A DNA stretch of 64,000 nucleotides, taken from assembly GCA_017164015.1 (NCBI GenBank), contig CP071065.1, forward strand, positions 5,842,091-5,906,090, read 5' to 3'. How positions within the stretch are numbered: the stretch's first letter is position 1; the number at the start of each line of letters is the position of its first letter. Shown here piece by piece: positions 57,301 through 64,000 of this stretch. Under the pieces are notes generated by a model, which was given only the letters and a program-made list of their open reading frames with translations, had not been told where the DNA came from and did not search any database. This DNA is from Nostoc sp. UHCC 0702 (GTDB lineage Bacteria > Cyanobacteriota > Cyanobacteriia > Cyanobacteriales > Nostocaceae). The position numbers and the translations under genes are program-made.

Positions 57301-58869
57301 TGTGGCGTTTGTATATAGGTTGGCGATGCTGGTTGCACCGTTGAGTGTGTAGCGGTCTGCTGTTGAGTGGTATTGGATGGTCTGGTCTACTATGCCGTAG
57401 CCGATATCTGTGCTGCTGTCTACTCGCAAATAGCTGTTGTCGAGGCTGGATGATGCATCACTCAGCCCCAACAAGGAAGCTAGTTTCTTGTCGGGACGCA
57501 TGGCGATTAAATTGCCTCCATCGGCTACCCAGTCGGTGAACATTGCTACAGCATCACTGCTGAGGGCTGTCTCGGACAGGATGACTACGTCGTAGCCTGT
57601 TAGTGTATTTGCTGATACTGAGGAGATATCGCTGACGTTGAAGTTGTTGAATCCTTCGTTGAGCAGGATCTCGCTGTAGTAGTTGCTTACGGGGTTGGCT
57701 GCGCTAGTTACTACTAAAATTGGCCCTCCCGATGCTGATGGTACTGAACCTATTACTGTTCCACTATTGCCACTAACGACGGCTTCCTTAACAGACCTAG
57801 AAATTAGCTGGCTTTTCTGGCTCTTTTTCTCATCTTGGTTGATGGATAATTGGCTATCGCCTATGTTATCCAGTATTTGGATGTCTAGCTCCTGGATACT
57901 AGTTTTTGCGTTCCAGATTTTAATGTCACCATTTTTGTCTGCGCTGACAAACTTTTTCCCATCAGGGCTACGAGTTAGGTCTGTGATGGAATCATTATGT
58001 CCGATGAGGCTTTTGCGGAAACTACCAGTTAGTGTGTCCCACTCGAAAATCTTTTTTTCATCGCCAGCAGTAAACAAGATAGTTCCATCCGAAGAGAAGG
58101 TAACTGCCTTGAGCGGTTTATTAGCTTTACGCAGAACCTTGAGTTGTTTTTTGGTTTTCACATCCCAAAGTCTAGCTGTGGTGTCATCGCTAACACTGGC
58201 TAAGATGTCTCCCTTGGGATTATAGGCAATTTGAGTGACTCTACCAGCGTGTCCGAGGAGGGTTTGAATTTCTTTACCTTCTGTTATGTCCCACAGCTTG
58301 ATTAGACCTTGCTCGTCTGAACTTGCCAGGGTCTTGCTGTCTGGACTGAAGGCTAAACTCTCGATGAAGCTTTCGTGGCCGGTGAGAACCTTGTCGAGTT
58401 TGTTGGTCTGTGCGTTCCACAAGAAGATTTTAGTATCTTCGCCTCCAGTAGCGAGGAAATTCCCGTCCGGGCTGGTGGCAAGTGTTGTAATCGGGTGTTC
58501 GTGTCCTGGGAGGGTGTAGGTTTGTTTGCTTGTTTGTAGATCCCACCCACGCACTACAGAGTCTCGTCCAGCAGTATTGAGCTTTCCTTCTTTGGTGAAA
58601 CTAAGCCCAGTGACAGCAGCTTCTGCTGAGGTAGCCGATATAGTTAGTTTCTCCTTGCCGGTAACTGGGTCATAAATCAGGACTCGACCATCTTCAGTAC
58701 CGCTTACCAGGTTCTTGCCATCCTGGCTGTAAGCGATCGCACTCACTGCTTTGGTACTCTTTTTCGATATAGCTGTTGCAGGCCCATTTATCTGACCCCA
58801 GAAGGACATCAGTAAGATCGTGAAGAGCGTACAGCAAAATAAAATGATGTATCTAGAACGTCGCTTCAT
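54313..58869 (-). CDS. Giant exported mosaic: WD40 propeller, deacetylase-like domain, Ig-like and DUF4082 modules
   Basis: 1518 aa. An N-terminal hydrophobic segment (YIILFCCTLFTILLMSFWG) acts as signal or anchor. Residues about 40-330 hold seven WD40 repeats (for example GHEHPITTLATSPDGNFLAT, GHESFIESLAFSPDSKTLAS). Residues about 375-610 look like a GATase/ThuA-type fold (GPILVVTSAANPVSNYYSEI). Residues about 640-900 resemble a polysaccharide-deacetylase-type domain: VVLMTGDDHANGG (Asp pair) and EVALHVNTNCADF (His). The C-terminus has two Ig-like/DUF4082 pairs (GPDTTPPTVTSASPNSGATG, NAVELGVKFTSDIDGFITGV), close copies of those in the 1194-aa protein. A surface glycan enzyme with a scaffold is my inference. 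It lies upstream on the same strand. Confidence 0.78.
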   Translation of the reverse strand: MKRRSRYIILFCCTLFTILLMSFWGQINGPATAISKKSTKAVSAIAYSQDGKNLVSGTEDGRVLIYDPVTGKEKLTISATSAEAAVTGLSFTKEGKLNTAGRDSVVRGWDLQTSKQTYTLPGHEHPITTLATSPDGNFLATGGEDTKIFLWNAQTNKLDKVLTGHESFIESLAFSPDSKTLASSDEQGLIKLWDITEGKEIQTLLGHAGRVTQIAYNPKGDILASVSDDTTARLWDVKTKKQLKVLRKANKPLKAVTFSSDGTILFTAGDEKKIFEWDTLTGSFRKSLIGHNDSITDLTRSPDGKKFVSADKNGDIKIWNAKTSIQELDIQILDNIGDSQLSINQDEKKSQKSQLISRSVKEAVVSGNSGTVIGSVPSASGGPILVVTSAANPVSNYYSEILLNEGFNNFNVSDISSVSANTLTGYDVVILSETALSSDAVAMFTDWVADGGNLIAMRPDKKLASLLGLSDASSSLDNSYLRVDSSTDIGYGIVDQTIQYHSTADRYTLNGATSIANLYTNATTATSNPAITVRNVGNNGGQVAAFTYDLARSIIYTRQGNIAWANLERDAKPPIRSDDLFYGNTSGDLQKDWVDLNKVAIPQADEQQRLLANLIIKINLDKKPLPRFWYFPNGKKAVVLMTGDDHANGGTAGRFEQFKAKSPANCVVENWDCVRGTSYIYPNSPMTSQQAAAYEAEGFEVALHVNTNCADFTASTLEDFYTQQLTTFTTNYSSIPAPSTQRHHCLVWSDWFSTPVVELNHGIRFDTTYYYWPPSWVADRPGFFTGSGMPMRLANTNGTIIDVYNATTQLTDESGQTYPASIDTLLDRAIGTEGYYGVFNVNAHTDSTNSTVADAVVKSAQDRNVPIVSAKQMLTWLDARNSSSIGSLSWSNNSLNFTITKATGANNLQAMLPTRINNLVLDSISRNGNALTYTAQGIKGIEYAFFPGESGSYIATYTLDTTPPTVTATTPSSSATGVSTVTTVTATFSEAINPATINSSTLELRNQSNTLIAANVTYDEATRTATLTPTSPLAISTTYNLTIIGGTINPRVLDPAGNALANNYNLSFTTASTLPPLSIWNNSTTPTNPSTADPNAVELGVKFTSDIDGFITGVRFYKGNGNTGTHIGNLWSSDGTQLATATFSNETASGWQQVNFSSPVAITANTVYVASYHTDVGNYATDSGFFANSGVDNPPLRLLRDGENGGNGVYKYGASSFPNNSFQASNYWVDVVFVTSTGPDTTPPTVTSASPNSGATGVGIGTPVTVTFNEAMDSATINTNTVKLRDSSNAVVAATISYNTVNRTATLTPTSSLANSTSYTLTVIGGGSDPRVKDLAGNALAANFTRSFTTVALATCPCNIWSAATTPSVVTVPDPNAVELGVKFQSDVNGYITGIRFYKGANNTGTHVGTLWSSTGTQLATATFSSESASGWQQVNLTTPVAITANTTYVVSYHTNVGYYSLDQNYFANAGVDNSPLYALSNGSSNGNGVYNYSANPAFPNSSYSSSNYWVDVVFTKN

Positions 58870-60110
58870 TGCTTGATAATCCTTGCTGCATAATCTTTAC
58901 TACGTCGTGGTCTTCAAACTTACAGCTTCCTATATGTAGATAAACATCACTCAAATCATTCATTCCGCAGGTTAACTCGGCAATTTTGCTAGCTATCATC
59001 CGTTATGCAATACAAAAGTTTTTGTCTTGAAATGATGATAAAAAGCCCTCTTTTCTTTGTCCTGATGGAGTACAAAATATTTCGGGAAATTCTGAATTTG
59101 ACGACATAATCACCGGAATGATTTGATTTCTTCGTTTTTCCACACTAAAAAACTTAAATTTGTAGAATTTTTGGTTGGAATTATGTACTTAATTCGCCCT
59201 TTGCTGTGGCGAAGACTTACTGACACTAACCAAAATACGAGTTGTTCTTTTCACAGGACAATAGACTGATTCATAAATTATGAAATCAGTCTTTTAAACT
59301 GTCTGAACTCGTAGATTTTAACTGTCTATTAACCATCTAATTTAATGAGCAATCAAATAGAGGATACCCAGCACAGCAGAGTATTTCCAATATTTCAAGC
59401 TGGCATAGATGGCTTCGACAAAGTTTTATGGGTTCTGCATTGCAGTACCCAAAGGGTAGGTCAGTGACTTGTTACCAGACTTCCCTAAAAAAAGGAAGTT
59501 GATCCATGTCAACAATGTCTCATCTTTATAAACTGTATAAGGGTATGTGATCCGCCATTAATAGGGATTAAAAGGCCTTAATACCCATGTGGTTTGTGAG
59601 GTAACTAGTGAGTCAGTTTCAATAGGGCATATCAGCAAAGAAATACTCTCTCTTGAAGATTTTTATCTTTGCTATTCACACTTGATTAAAGTTTTTATAC
59701 TCAAGATTTGAGTGTATAATATTCCTAGTTAAATCTACTTAAAGTTTTGATAAATTTTCAAACAAGCTTTTATTAGGCGAAAATCTGCCAGCATTATAAC
59801 TTAATCATAGTTAGTTTTAGAATTGAAACACGTTGATTTTAATAATATTACTTAGTATATATTATATTTACAAATAGTTATCAATATCGAAAGATAAGTC
59901 AATAGGCTGAGACATTACTCAAAGATGCGGGGATGAAGTTGTAGTATCCGAATTGAAAAAATTGGGTGTTGGGAATCGGGTATATCGCATTAATTTTGAT
60001 AAGTCAGGGTGGTCAGATACCCGACTTATTGAAGAAGTCGGGTATCTCGCAGCCATCATAATTAATGCGGTTTCAGCAATTGCGGGTATTTCCACGCTAT
60101 AAAAAGAATA
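58870..60110. other. Long intergenic region, divergent promoters
   Basis: 1241 bp, AT-rich, with no supported gene. A strong hairpin lies at 60015-60047 (arms AGATACCCGACTT / AAGTCGGGTATCT, 7-base loop), a dispersed repeat type. A single ATTAATAGGGATTAAAAGG stretch near 59558 looks a little like a CRISPR repeat but occurs once. The large size suggests complex control of the giant gene or lost genes. Confidence 0.5.
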
Positions 60111-61943
60111 ATGAAGATTAAAAAGAAACGAAATGCCCTGCGCCAATCACTGGCAGTTTTCCGTTATAGCGGGCGGGCTATAGGCTTAGTGTGGAATACT
60201 AGCCGCTCTTTGACCATCATCCTTGCTACTTTAACTTTGGTGGCTGGTCTTTTACCAGCTGCGATCGCCTACATCGGCAAATTAATCGTTGATGCGGTGG
60301 TCTTAGCCTCTCAAACTGAACCACAAAGTCATAATTTTGTCAATATTTACCGACCTTTATTATATGTAGGATTAGAAGCGATCGCTGTAGCTTTACTAGC
60401 AGGCAGTCAGCGAGGACTTAGTATTTGTCAGTCGTTGTTACGGGTGCTATTAGGTCAGCGGGTAAATGTATTGATATTGGAAAAAGCGCTGACGCTGGAT
60501 CTGTGGCAGTTTGAAGACTCAGAATTTTACGATAAATTGACGAATGCTAGGCGAGAAGCATCGATTCGTCCTCTTTCTTTGGTAAATCGCACCTTTGGCT
60601 TAGTACAAAACGCCCTTTCTCTTGTCACCTATGGCGTTTTGCTGGTGAATTTATCAATTTGGTCAGTAGCAATGCTAGTGATAGCAGCTATGCCTGCATT
60701 CATTGCGGAAACAAAATTTGCTGGGGAAGCCTTTCGCCTATTTAGTTGGCGTGCGCCAGAAACTCGCCAACAACACTATATAGAAAATCTCCTCGCGAGA
60801 GAAGACTTTGTTACAGAAGTCAAACTCTATCAAATTGGGGAGATGTTACTAGGACGTTACCATCAATTATTTAATCAACTCTACGGTGAAGACCGCGACT
60901 TGACTATGCGGCGGGGACTGTGGGGATATCTGTTGAGTTTGGTGAGTACCGCTGCTTTTTACCTGGCATACGCTTGGATTGTGGTAGAAACAGTAATGGG
61001 TAGGATTTCCTTGGGAGACATGACAATGTATTTAACTGTGTTTCGCCAAGGTCAGTCTACTTTCTCTAATGCCCTTACTTCTATTGGGGGAATGTATGAA
61101 GACAACTTATATTTATCAAATCTCTACGATTTTTTAGAAGAAAAAGTAGTACAGCCTTGGGGTGAAGCAACCATAGGTGTAAATCCTCAAGATGGGATTC
61201 GCTTTATCGACGTATCTTTTACTTATCCGGGTAGTTCCAAACCTGCATTGAGAAACGTTTCGCTACATTTGAAACCCGGTGAGAAACTGGCAATTGTCGG
61301 TGAAAACGGTTCTGGTAAGACTACCTTAATCAAACTTCTGACGCGACTTTACACTCCCGACTCTGGACGTATTTTGTTGGATGGTTTGGACTTGCAGGAA
61401 TGGAATGTGGATGTGCTGCGGCGGCGCATCGGTGTAATTTTTCAGAACTTTGTCCGCTACCAATTCACTGTAGGGGAGAATATTGGTGTGGGCGATGTGG
61501 AACACTTAGAAGATCAAAGCCGTTGGCAAGTTGCTGCCCAAAAAGGTATGGCACAACCTTTTATTGAACAATTGCCCCAAAGTTTCCAGACTCAGCTTGG
61601 GCGTTGGTTCAAGGGAGGACAAGAACTTTCTGGGGGACAGTGGCAAAAAATTGCCCTTGCCCGCGCCTTTATGCGATCGCAAGCAGATATCTTGGTATTA
61701 GATGAACCAACATCGGCAATGGATGCCCAAGCCGAGTTTGATATTTTTAATCATTTTCGTACCCTCACCCGAAAACAGATGGTATTTTTGATTTCTCACC
61801 GCTTCTCTACAGTCAGGATGGCTGACAAAATCGTGGTCATTGAAGCTGGGGAAGTTAAGGAACAGGGAACTCATGAAGAATTGTTGGCGGCTGGAGGGCG
61901 TTATGCCAAGCTGTTTTTATTGCAGGCAGCGGGTTATAAGTAA
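60111..61943 (+). CDS. ABC exporter (fused permease and ATPase)
   Basis: 610 aa. Residues about 30-330 contain the transmembrane part (LTIILATLTLVAGLLPAAIA, FYLAYAWIVVETVMG). The ATPase follows: Walker A GENGSGKTTLIKLL, Q-loop IFQNFVRYQFTVGENI, signature LSGGQWQKIALARAF, Walker B ILVLDEPTSAMD and the switch His in ISHRFSTV. It is a half-transporter and should work as a homodimer. The substrate is unknown; relatives move lipids, peptides or drugs. The ATG has only a weak ribosome site. A GGGAATT heptamer array follows the stop. Confidence 0.92.
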   Translation: MKIKKKRNALRQSLAVFRYSGRAIGLVWNTSRSLTIILATLTLVAGLLPAAIAYIGKLIVDAVVLASQTEPQSHNFVNIYRPLLYVGLEAIAVALLAGSQRGLSICQSLLRVLLGQRVNVLILEKALTLDLWQFEDSEFYDKLTNARREASIRPLSLVNRTFGLVQNALSLVTYGVLLVNLSIWSVAMLVIAAMPAFIAETKFAGEAFRLFSWRAPETRQQHYIENLLAREDFVTEVKLYQIGEMLLGRYHQLFNQLYGEDRDLTMRRGLWGYLLSLVSTAAFYLAYAWIVVETVMGRISLGDMTMYLTVFRQGQSTFSNALTSIGGMYEDNLYLSNLYDFLEEKVVQPWGEATIGVNPQDGIRFIDVSFTYPGSSKPALRNVSLHLKPGEKLAIVGENGSGKTTLIKLLTRLYTPDSGRILLDGLDLQEWNVDVLRRRIGVIFQNFVRYQFTVGENIGVGDVEHLEDQSRWQVAAQKGMAQPFIEQLPQSFQTQLGRWFKGGQELSGGQWQKIALARAFMRSQADILVLDEPTSAMDAQAEFDIFNHFRTLTRKQMVFLISHRFSTVRMADKIVVIEAGEVKEQGTHEELLAAGGRYAKLFLLQAAGYK

Positions 61944-62313
61944 TTGGGAATTGGGAATGGGGAATTGGGAATGGGGCATGGGGAATGGGAGGAAAGTTTT
62001 TGATATTGCGTTGATAATGTTAGTTCATGGGTATCTTTTGAGGCTTTGAACTCGGAAATTGAGACTTTGAACTCGAAACTTGAGCCTTTAAGCTTGAAAG
62101 TAAAGGCTTTGAGGCTGAAACTTCAGGCTTTGAACTCGAAACTTGAGCCTTTAAGCTTGGAAGTAGAGGCTTTGAGGCTGAAACTTGAGCCTTTAAGCTT
62201 GGAAGTAGAGGCTTTGAACTCGGAAGTTGAACTTTGAAAGCTAAAATTTCAGATTTCACTCTTGACCATTGACTCTTGACTCTTGACCATTGACCATTAA
62301 CTAAAATTTGTGA
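61944..62313. repeat. Heptamer arrays and 21-bp tandem repeat
   Basis: GGGAATT/GGGAATG units (61943-61989), then from about 62040 to 62236 tandem 21-bp units (such as TTGAACTCGAAACTTGAGCCT and TTAAGCTTGGAAGTAGAGGCT types), then TTGACTC/TTGACCA heptamers (62255-62300). The 21-bp units read in one frame as coiled-coil heptads but without a good start codon. Confidence 0.85.
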
Positions 62314-62322
62314 GTGTCTAAT

Positions 62323-63891
62323 ATGAGATTGATTGCCGAACCACCCATACCTATTAAAATTCAAAAGATGAAAGAACGGGTGCGGTGGAAACATTCCAAG
62401 ATTATCTCGTCGGGTATCGACCAAACCAGCATGGTTATTGATGATGGTAAAGAAGATAATCCCGAATTTTCGTTTATGGTTATCGGTGATAGTGGCACAA
62501 AATCTCATTACGGACACCATCCCCAGCGACAAGTTGCCGAACTTATGCTTCCCCACAAGGATGATTGCCGTTTTGTGTTGCACACTGGCGATGTAATTTA
62601 TGTCGTGGGTTCCCATGAGTACTACCCAGCGAATTTTATTGAACCTTACCGGGAGTTTCTCGTGGGTGGTCACAACCCTAAAAATATTCGCTACGATCGC
62701 ATGGTCTTTAATTTACCGTTTCTGCCGGTGCTGGGCAATCACGATTATTATGATGTGCCGTTGATGTATCGTTTGCTGACTGGAAGCACACTACGGCTAC
62801 GTCGAATGCTACGCTATAAAGATTTTGAAATTGGCTGGCATGGATCTAATCAAGGTGATGCCTATGCACGAGCGTTCCTTGACTATATAATAGCCGCTGA
62901 CCCTGAAAAGTTACAAAGTCATTTAGACAGCCATTACACTGCTAAAACTGACACAGGGCGCTGTCTACGATATGAACCCGGAAAGTTCACTCGTTTGCCC
63001 AACCGTTATTATACGTTTCGTTACGGCGGTATTGACTTCTTTGCCCTTGATTCCAATACTTTTAATACACCTTCTCCTTTACCAACAACCGAAGCTGGGG
63101 AAGATTACCGTCGGGAATTGCAAAAGCGTCGCCAGGAAATAGACTCTGAAGAGTTGCAAATTTTAGCAATGTGCGACAAACTGAACGCCGATAATCCTAC
63201 TGATGCTGAACAACTTGATGACCTCAGCGCCAAGTTAGACCAAATCAATGAAGTCAAAATTGATATTGAGAAGCAACTAGCATCCGAAAGCACACCAATT
63301 ATCGACTTTGAACAACTTGATTGGTTACGCAACAGGCTAATTGAATCTTGGAATACAAAAGAAGTGCGCGGACGTGTGATTTATTTCCACCATCCCCCCT
63401 ATGTCACCGAGGCGACAAAGTGGAATCAAGGACAAACTTTGGCTGTACGTCATCGCCTGCGCTCGGTGTTGTCACAGGTGGCGGAAACTCTCGGTTCTTT
63501 AATCAAGGATCGTCCGGTAGCCGATTTGATTTTCAATGGTCATGCCCACTGCTTAGAATACATCCGTACCGTTGATACTGGATACGCTGACTCTCACATC
63601 AATTATATTATCTCTGGTGGTAGCGGTCGCCGTCCCCGCCGCCAGCGTCCCGAAGGGTCTGAATTGATGGAGACTTTTGACGATATTCCTGGTAATCCTG
63701 TCCGTAAAGTTGCGGATTCGCTGCTATATGTTGGTCGTAACGGCCACGGTTCTCAAAAGCGAATACCTTACTCCTGTGTCCGGGTTGATGTTCTGGATGG
63801 TTCTCCACCTAAGTTTATCGTTACACCGTTGGTAGCTGAGCGGGTTGCACATGAGTGGCATAATCCCCAGCTGCAACCGTTTGTAATTTAA
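62323..63891 (+). CDS. Calcineurin-type metallophosphatase
   Basis: 522 aa from the ATG at 62323 (MRLIAEPPIPIKIQKMKERV); a GTG three codons earlier is possible. Metal-site motifs appear in order: FMVIGDSG (Asp; the usual DxH reads DSG), LHTGDVIY, LGNHDYYD, FHHPPYVTE and FNGHAHCLEY. A charged helical insert of about 60 residues (LQKRRQEIDSEELQILAMCD and on) sits between the third and fourth motifs. No signal peptide, so it is cytosolic. It should hydrolyse phosphoesters; the substrate is unknown. It is the last gene in the window. Confidence 0.88.
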   Translation: MRLIAEPPIPIKIQKMKERVRWKHSKIISSGIDQTSMVIDDGKEDNPEFSFMVIGDSGTKSHYGHHPQRQVAELMLPHKDDCRFVLHTGDVIYVVGSHEYYPANFIEPYREFLVGGHNPKNIRYDRMVFNLPFLPVLGNHDYYDVPLMYRLLTGSTLRLRRMLRYKDFEIGWHGSNQGDAYARAFLDYIIAADPEKLQSHLDSHYTAKTDTGRCLRYEPGKFTRLPNRYYTFRYGGIDFFALDSNTFNTPSPLPTTEAGEDYRRELQKRRQEIDSEELQILAMCDKLNADNPTDAEQLDDLSAKLDQINEVKIDIEKQLASESTPIIDFEQLDWLRNRLIESWNTKEVRGRVIYFHHPPYVTEATKWNQGQTLAVRHRLRSVLSQVAETLGSLIKDRPVADLIFNGHAHCLEYIRTVDTGYADSHINYIISGGSGRRPRRQRPEGSELMETFDDIPGNPVRKVADSLLYVGRNGHGSQKRIPYSCVRVDVLDGSPPKFIVTPLVAERVAHEWHNPQLQPFVI

Positions 63892-63899
63892 ATCATCAG

Positions 63900-63945
63900 T
63901 AGGTTGTTAGTTGTCAGTTGTCAGTGGTCAGTTGTCAATGGTCAG
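63900..63945. repeat. GTCAGTT-type heptamer remnant
   Basis: Short degenerate tandem of TTGTCAG/TGGTCAG units after the metallophosphatase stop. Confidence 0.7.
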
Positions 63946-64000
63946 GGTTTCAGGCATATTTACGTTGCATGATAAAACTTAGACACAAAAAGACTTTTCA

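Noticed and set aside
59545-59600. CRISPR-like ATTAATAGGGATTAAAAGG stretch
   Set aside because: Occurs once, no second repeat with spacer spacing nearby, and no cas gene in the window.

Overview
The window looks like chromosomal DNA of a filamentous, heterocyst-type cyanobacterium (Nostocales). The signs are the many HIP1 octamers (GCGATCGC), numerous arrays of 7-bp tandem repeats (STRR type), a NifH-family gene, a bilin-GAF histidine kinase, and many small proteins of cyanobacterial type. No rRNA, convincing tRNA, CRISPR array or complete insertion sequence was seen. Short repeats, MITE-like elements and palindromes fill most intergenic spaces.

Layout. 0-3.4 kb: a decayed cytochrome-like gene, a PAS-Crp regulator, and a dense repeat block that includes two near-identical repeats whose 18-bp core is inverted. 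3.4-12.3 kb: a large GH15/phosphorylase-kinase-like protein, a 44-aa protein, a TerB-like acidic protein, an alpha/beta hydrolase and an alpha-amylase with a starch-binding domain. 12.5-15.8 kb: an exported tyrosinase followed by a separate exported copy of its C-terminal domain, then a small membrane protein. 16-20.5 kb: an uncharacterised protein, an mltA operon and a Ser/Thr kinase, separated by heptamer arrays. 20.7-27.1 kb: a haem-binding HAMP sensor divergent from a PhnD-like lipoprotein, an overlapping methyltransferase-azlC-azlD operon that may be acquired, and a TIR-like protein.

28-34.1 kb: a histidine kinase with two likely bilin-binding GAF domains, NADAR, DUF2243 and AIM24 proteins, and a truncated hsdR remnant. 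34.3-37.9 kb: a nitrogenase-related island with a NifH/VnfH-like reductase, a collapsed NifE/N-like fragment and an XRE-PBP (molybdate-sensor-like) repressor. A TACCAA-N5-TTGGTA palindrome sits at each end of this island. 38-50 kb: small unknown proteins, two L,D-transpeptidases, eda and xfp (central carbon metabolism), an RRM RNA-binding protein, a kinase-like protein without the catalytic Asp, and a hydrolase.

50.3-58.9 kb: two giant exported mosaic proteins (1194 and 1518 aa) that share the same Ig-like/DUF4082 C-terminal cassettes but carry different N-terminal modules: a dimethylformamidase-large-subunit-like domain in one, and WD40 plus a deacetylase-like domain in the other. This pair and the nitrogenase-related island are the best candidates for undescribed biology. 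60-63.9 kb: an ABC exporter, a 21-bp tandem repeat that reads as coiled-coil heptads, and a metallophosphatase.

All identifications come from reading motifs by eye. No database search was possible.
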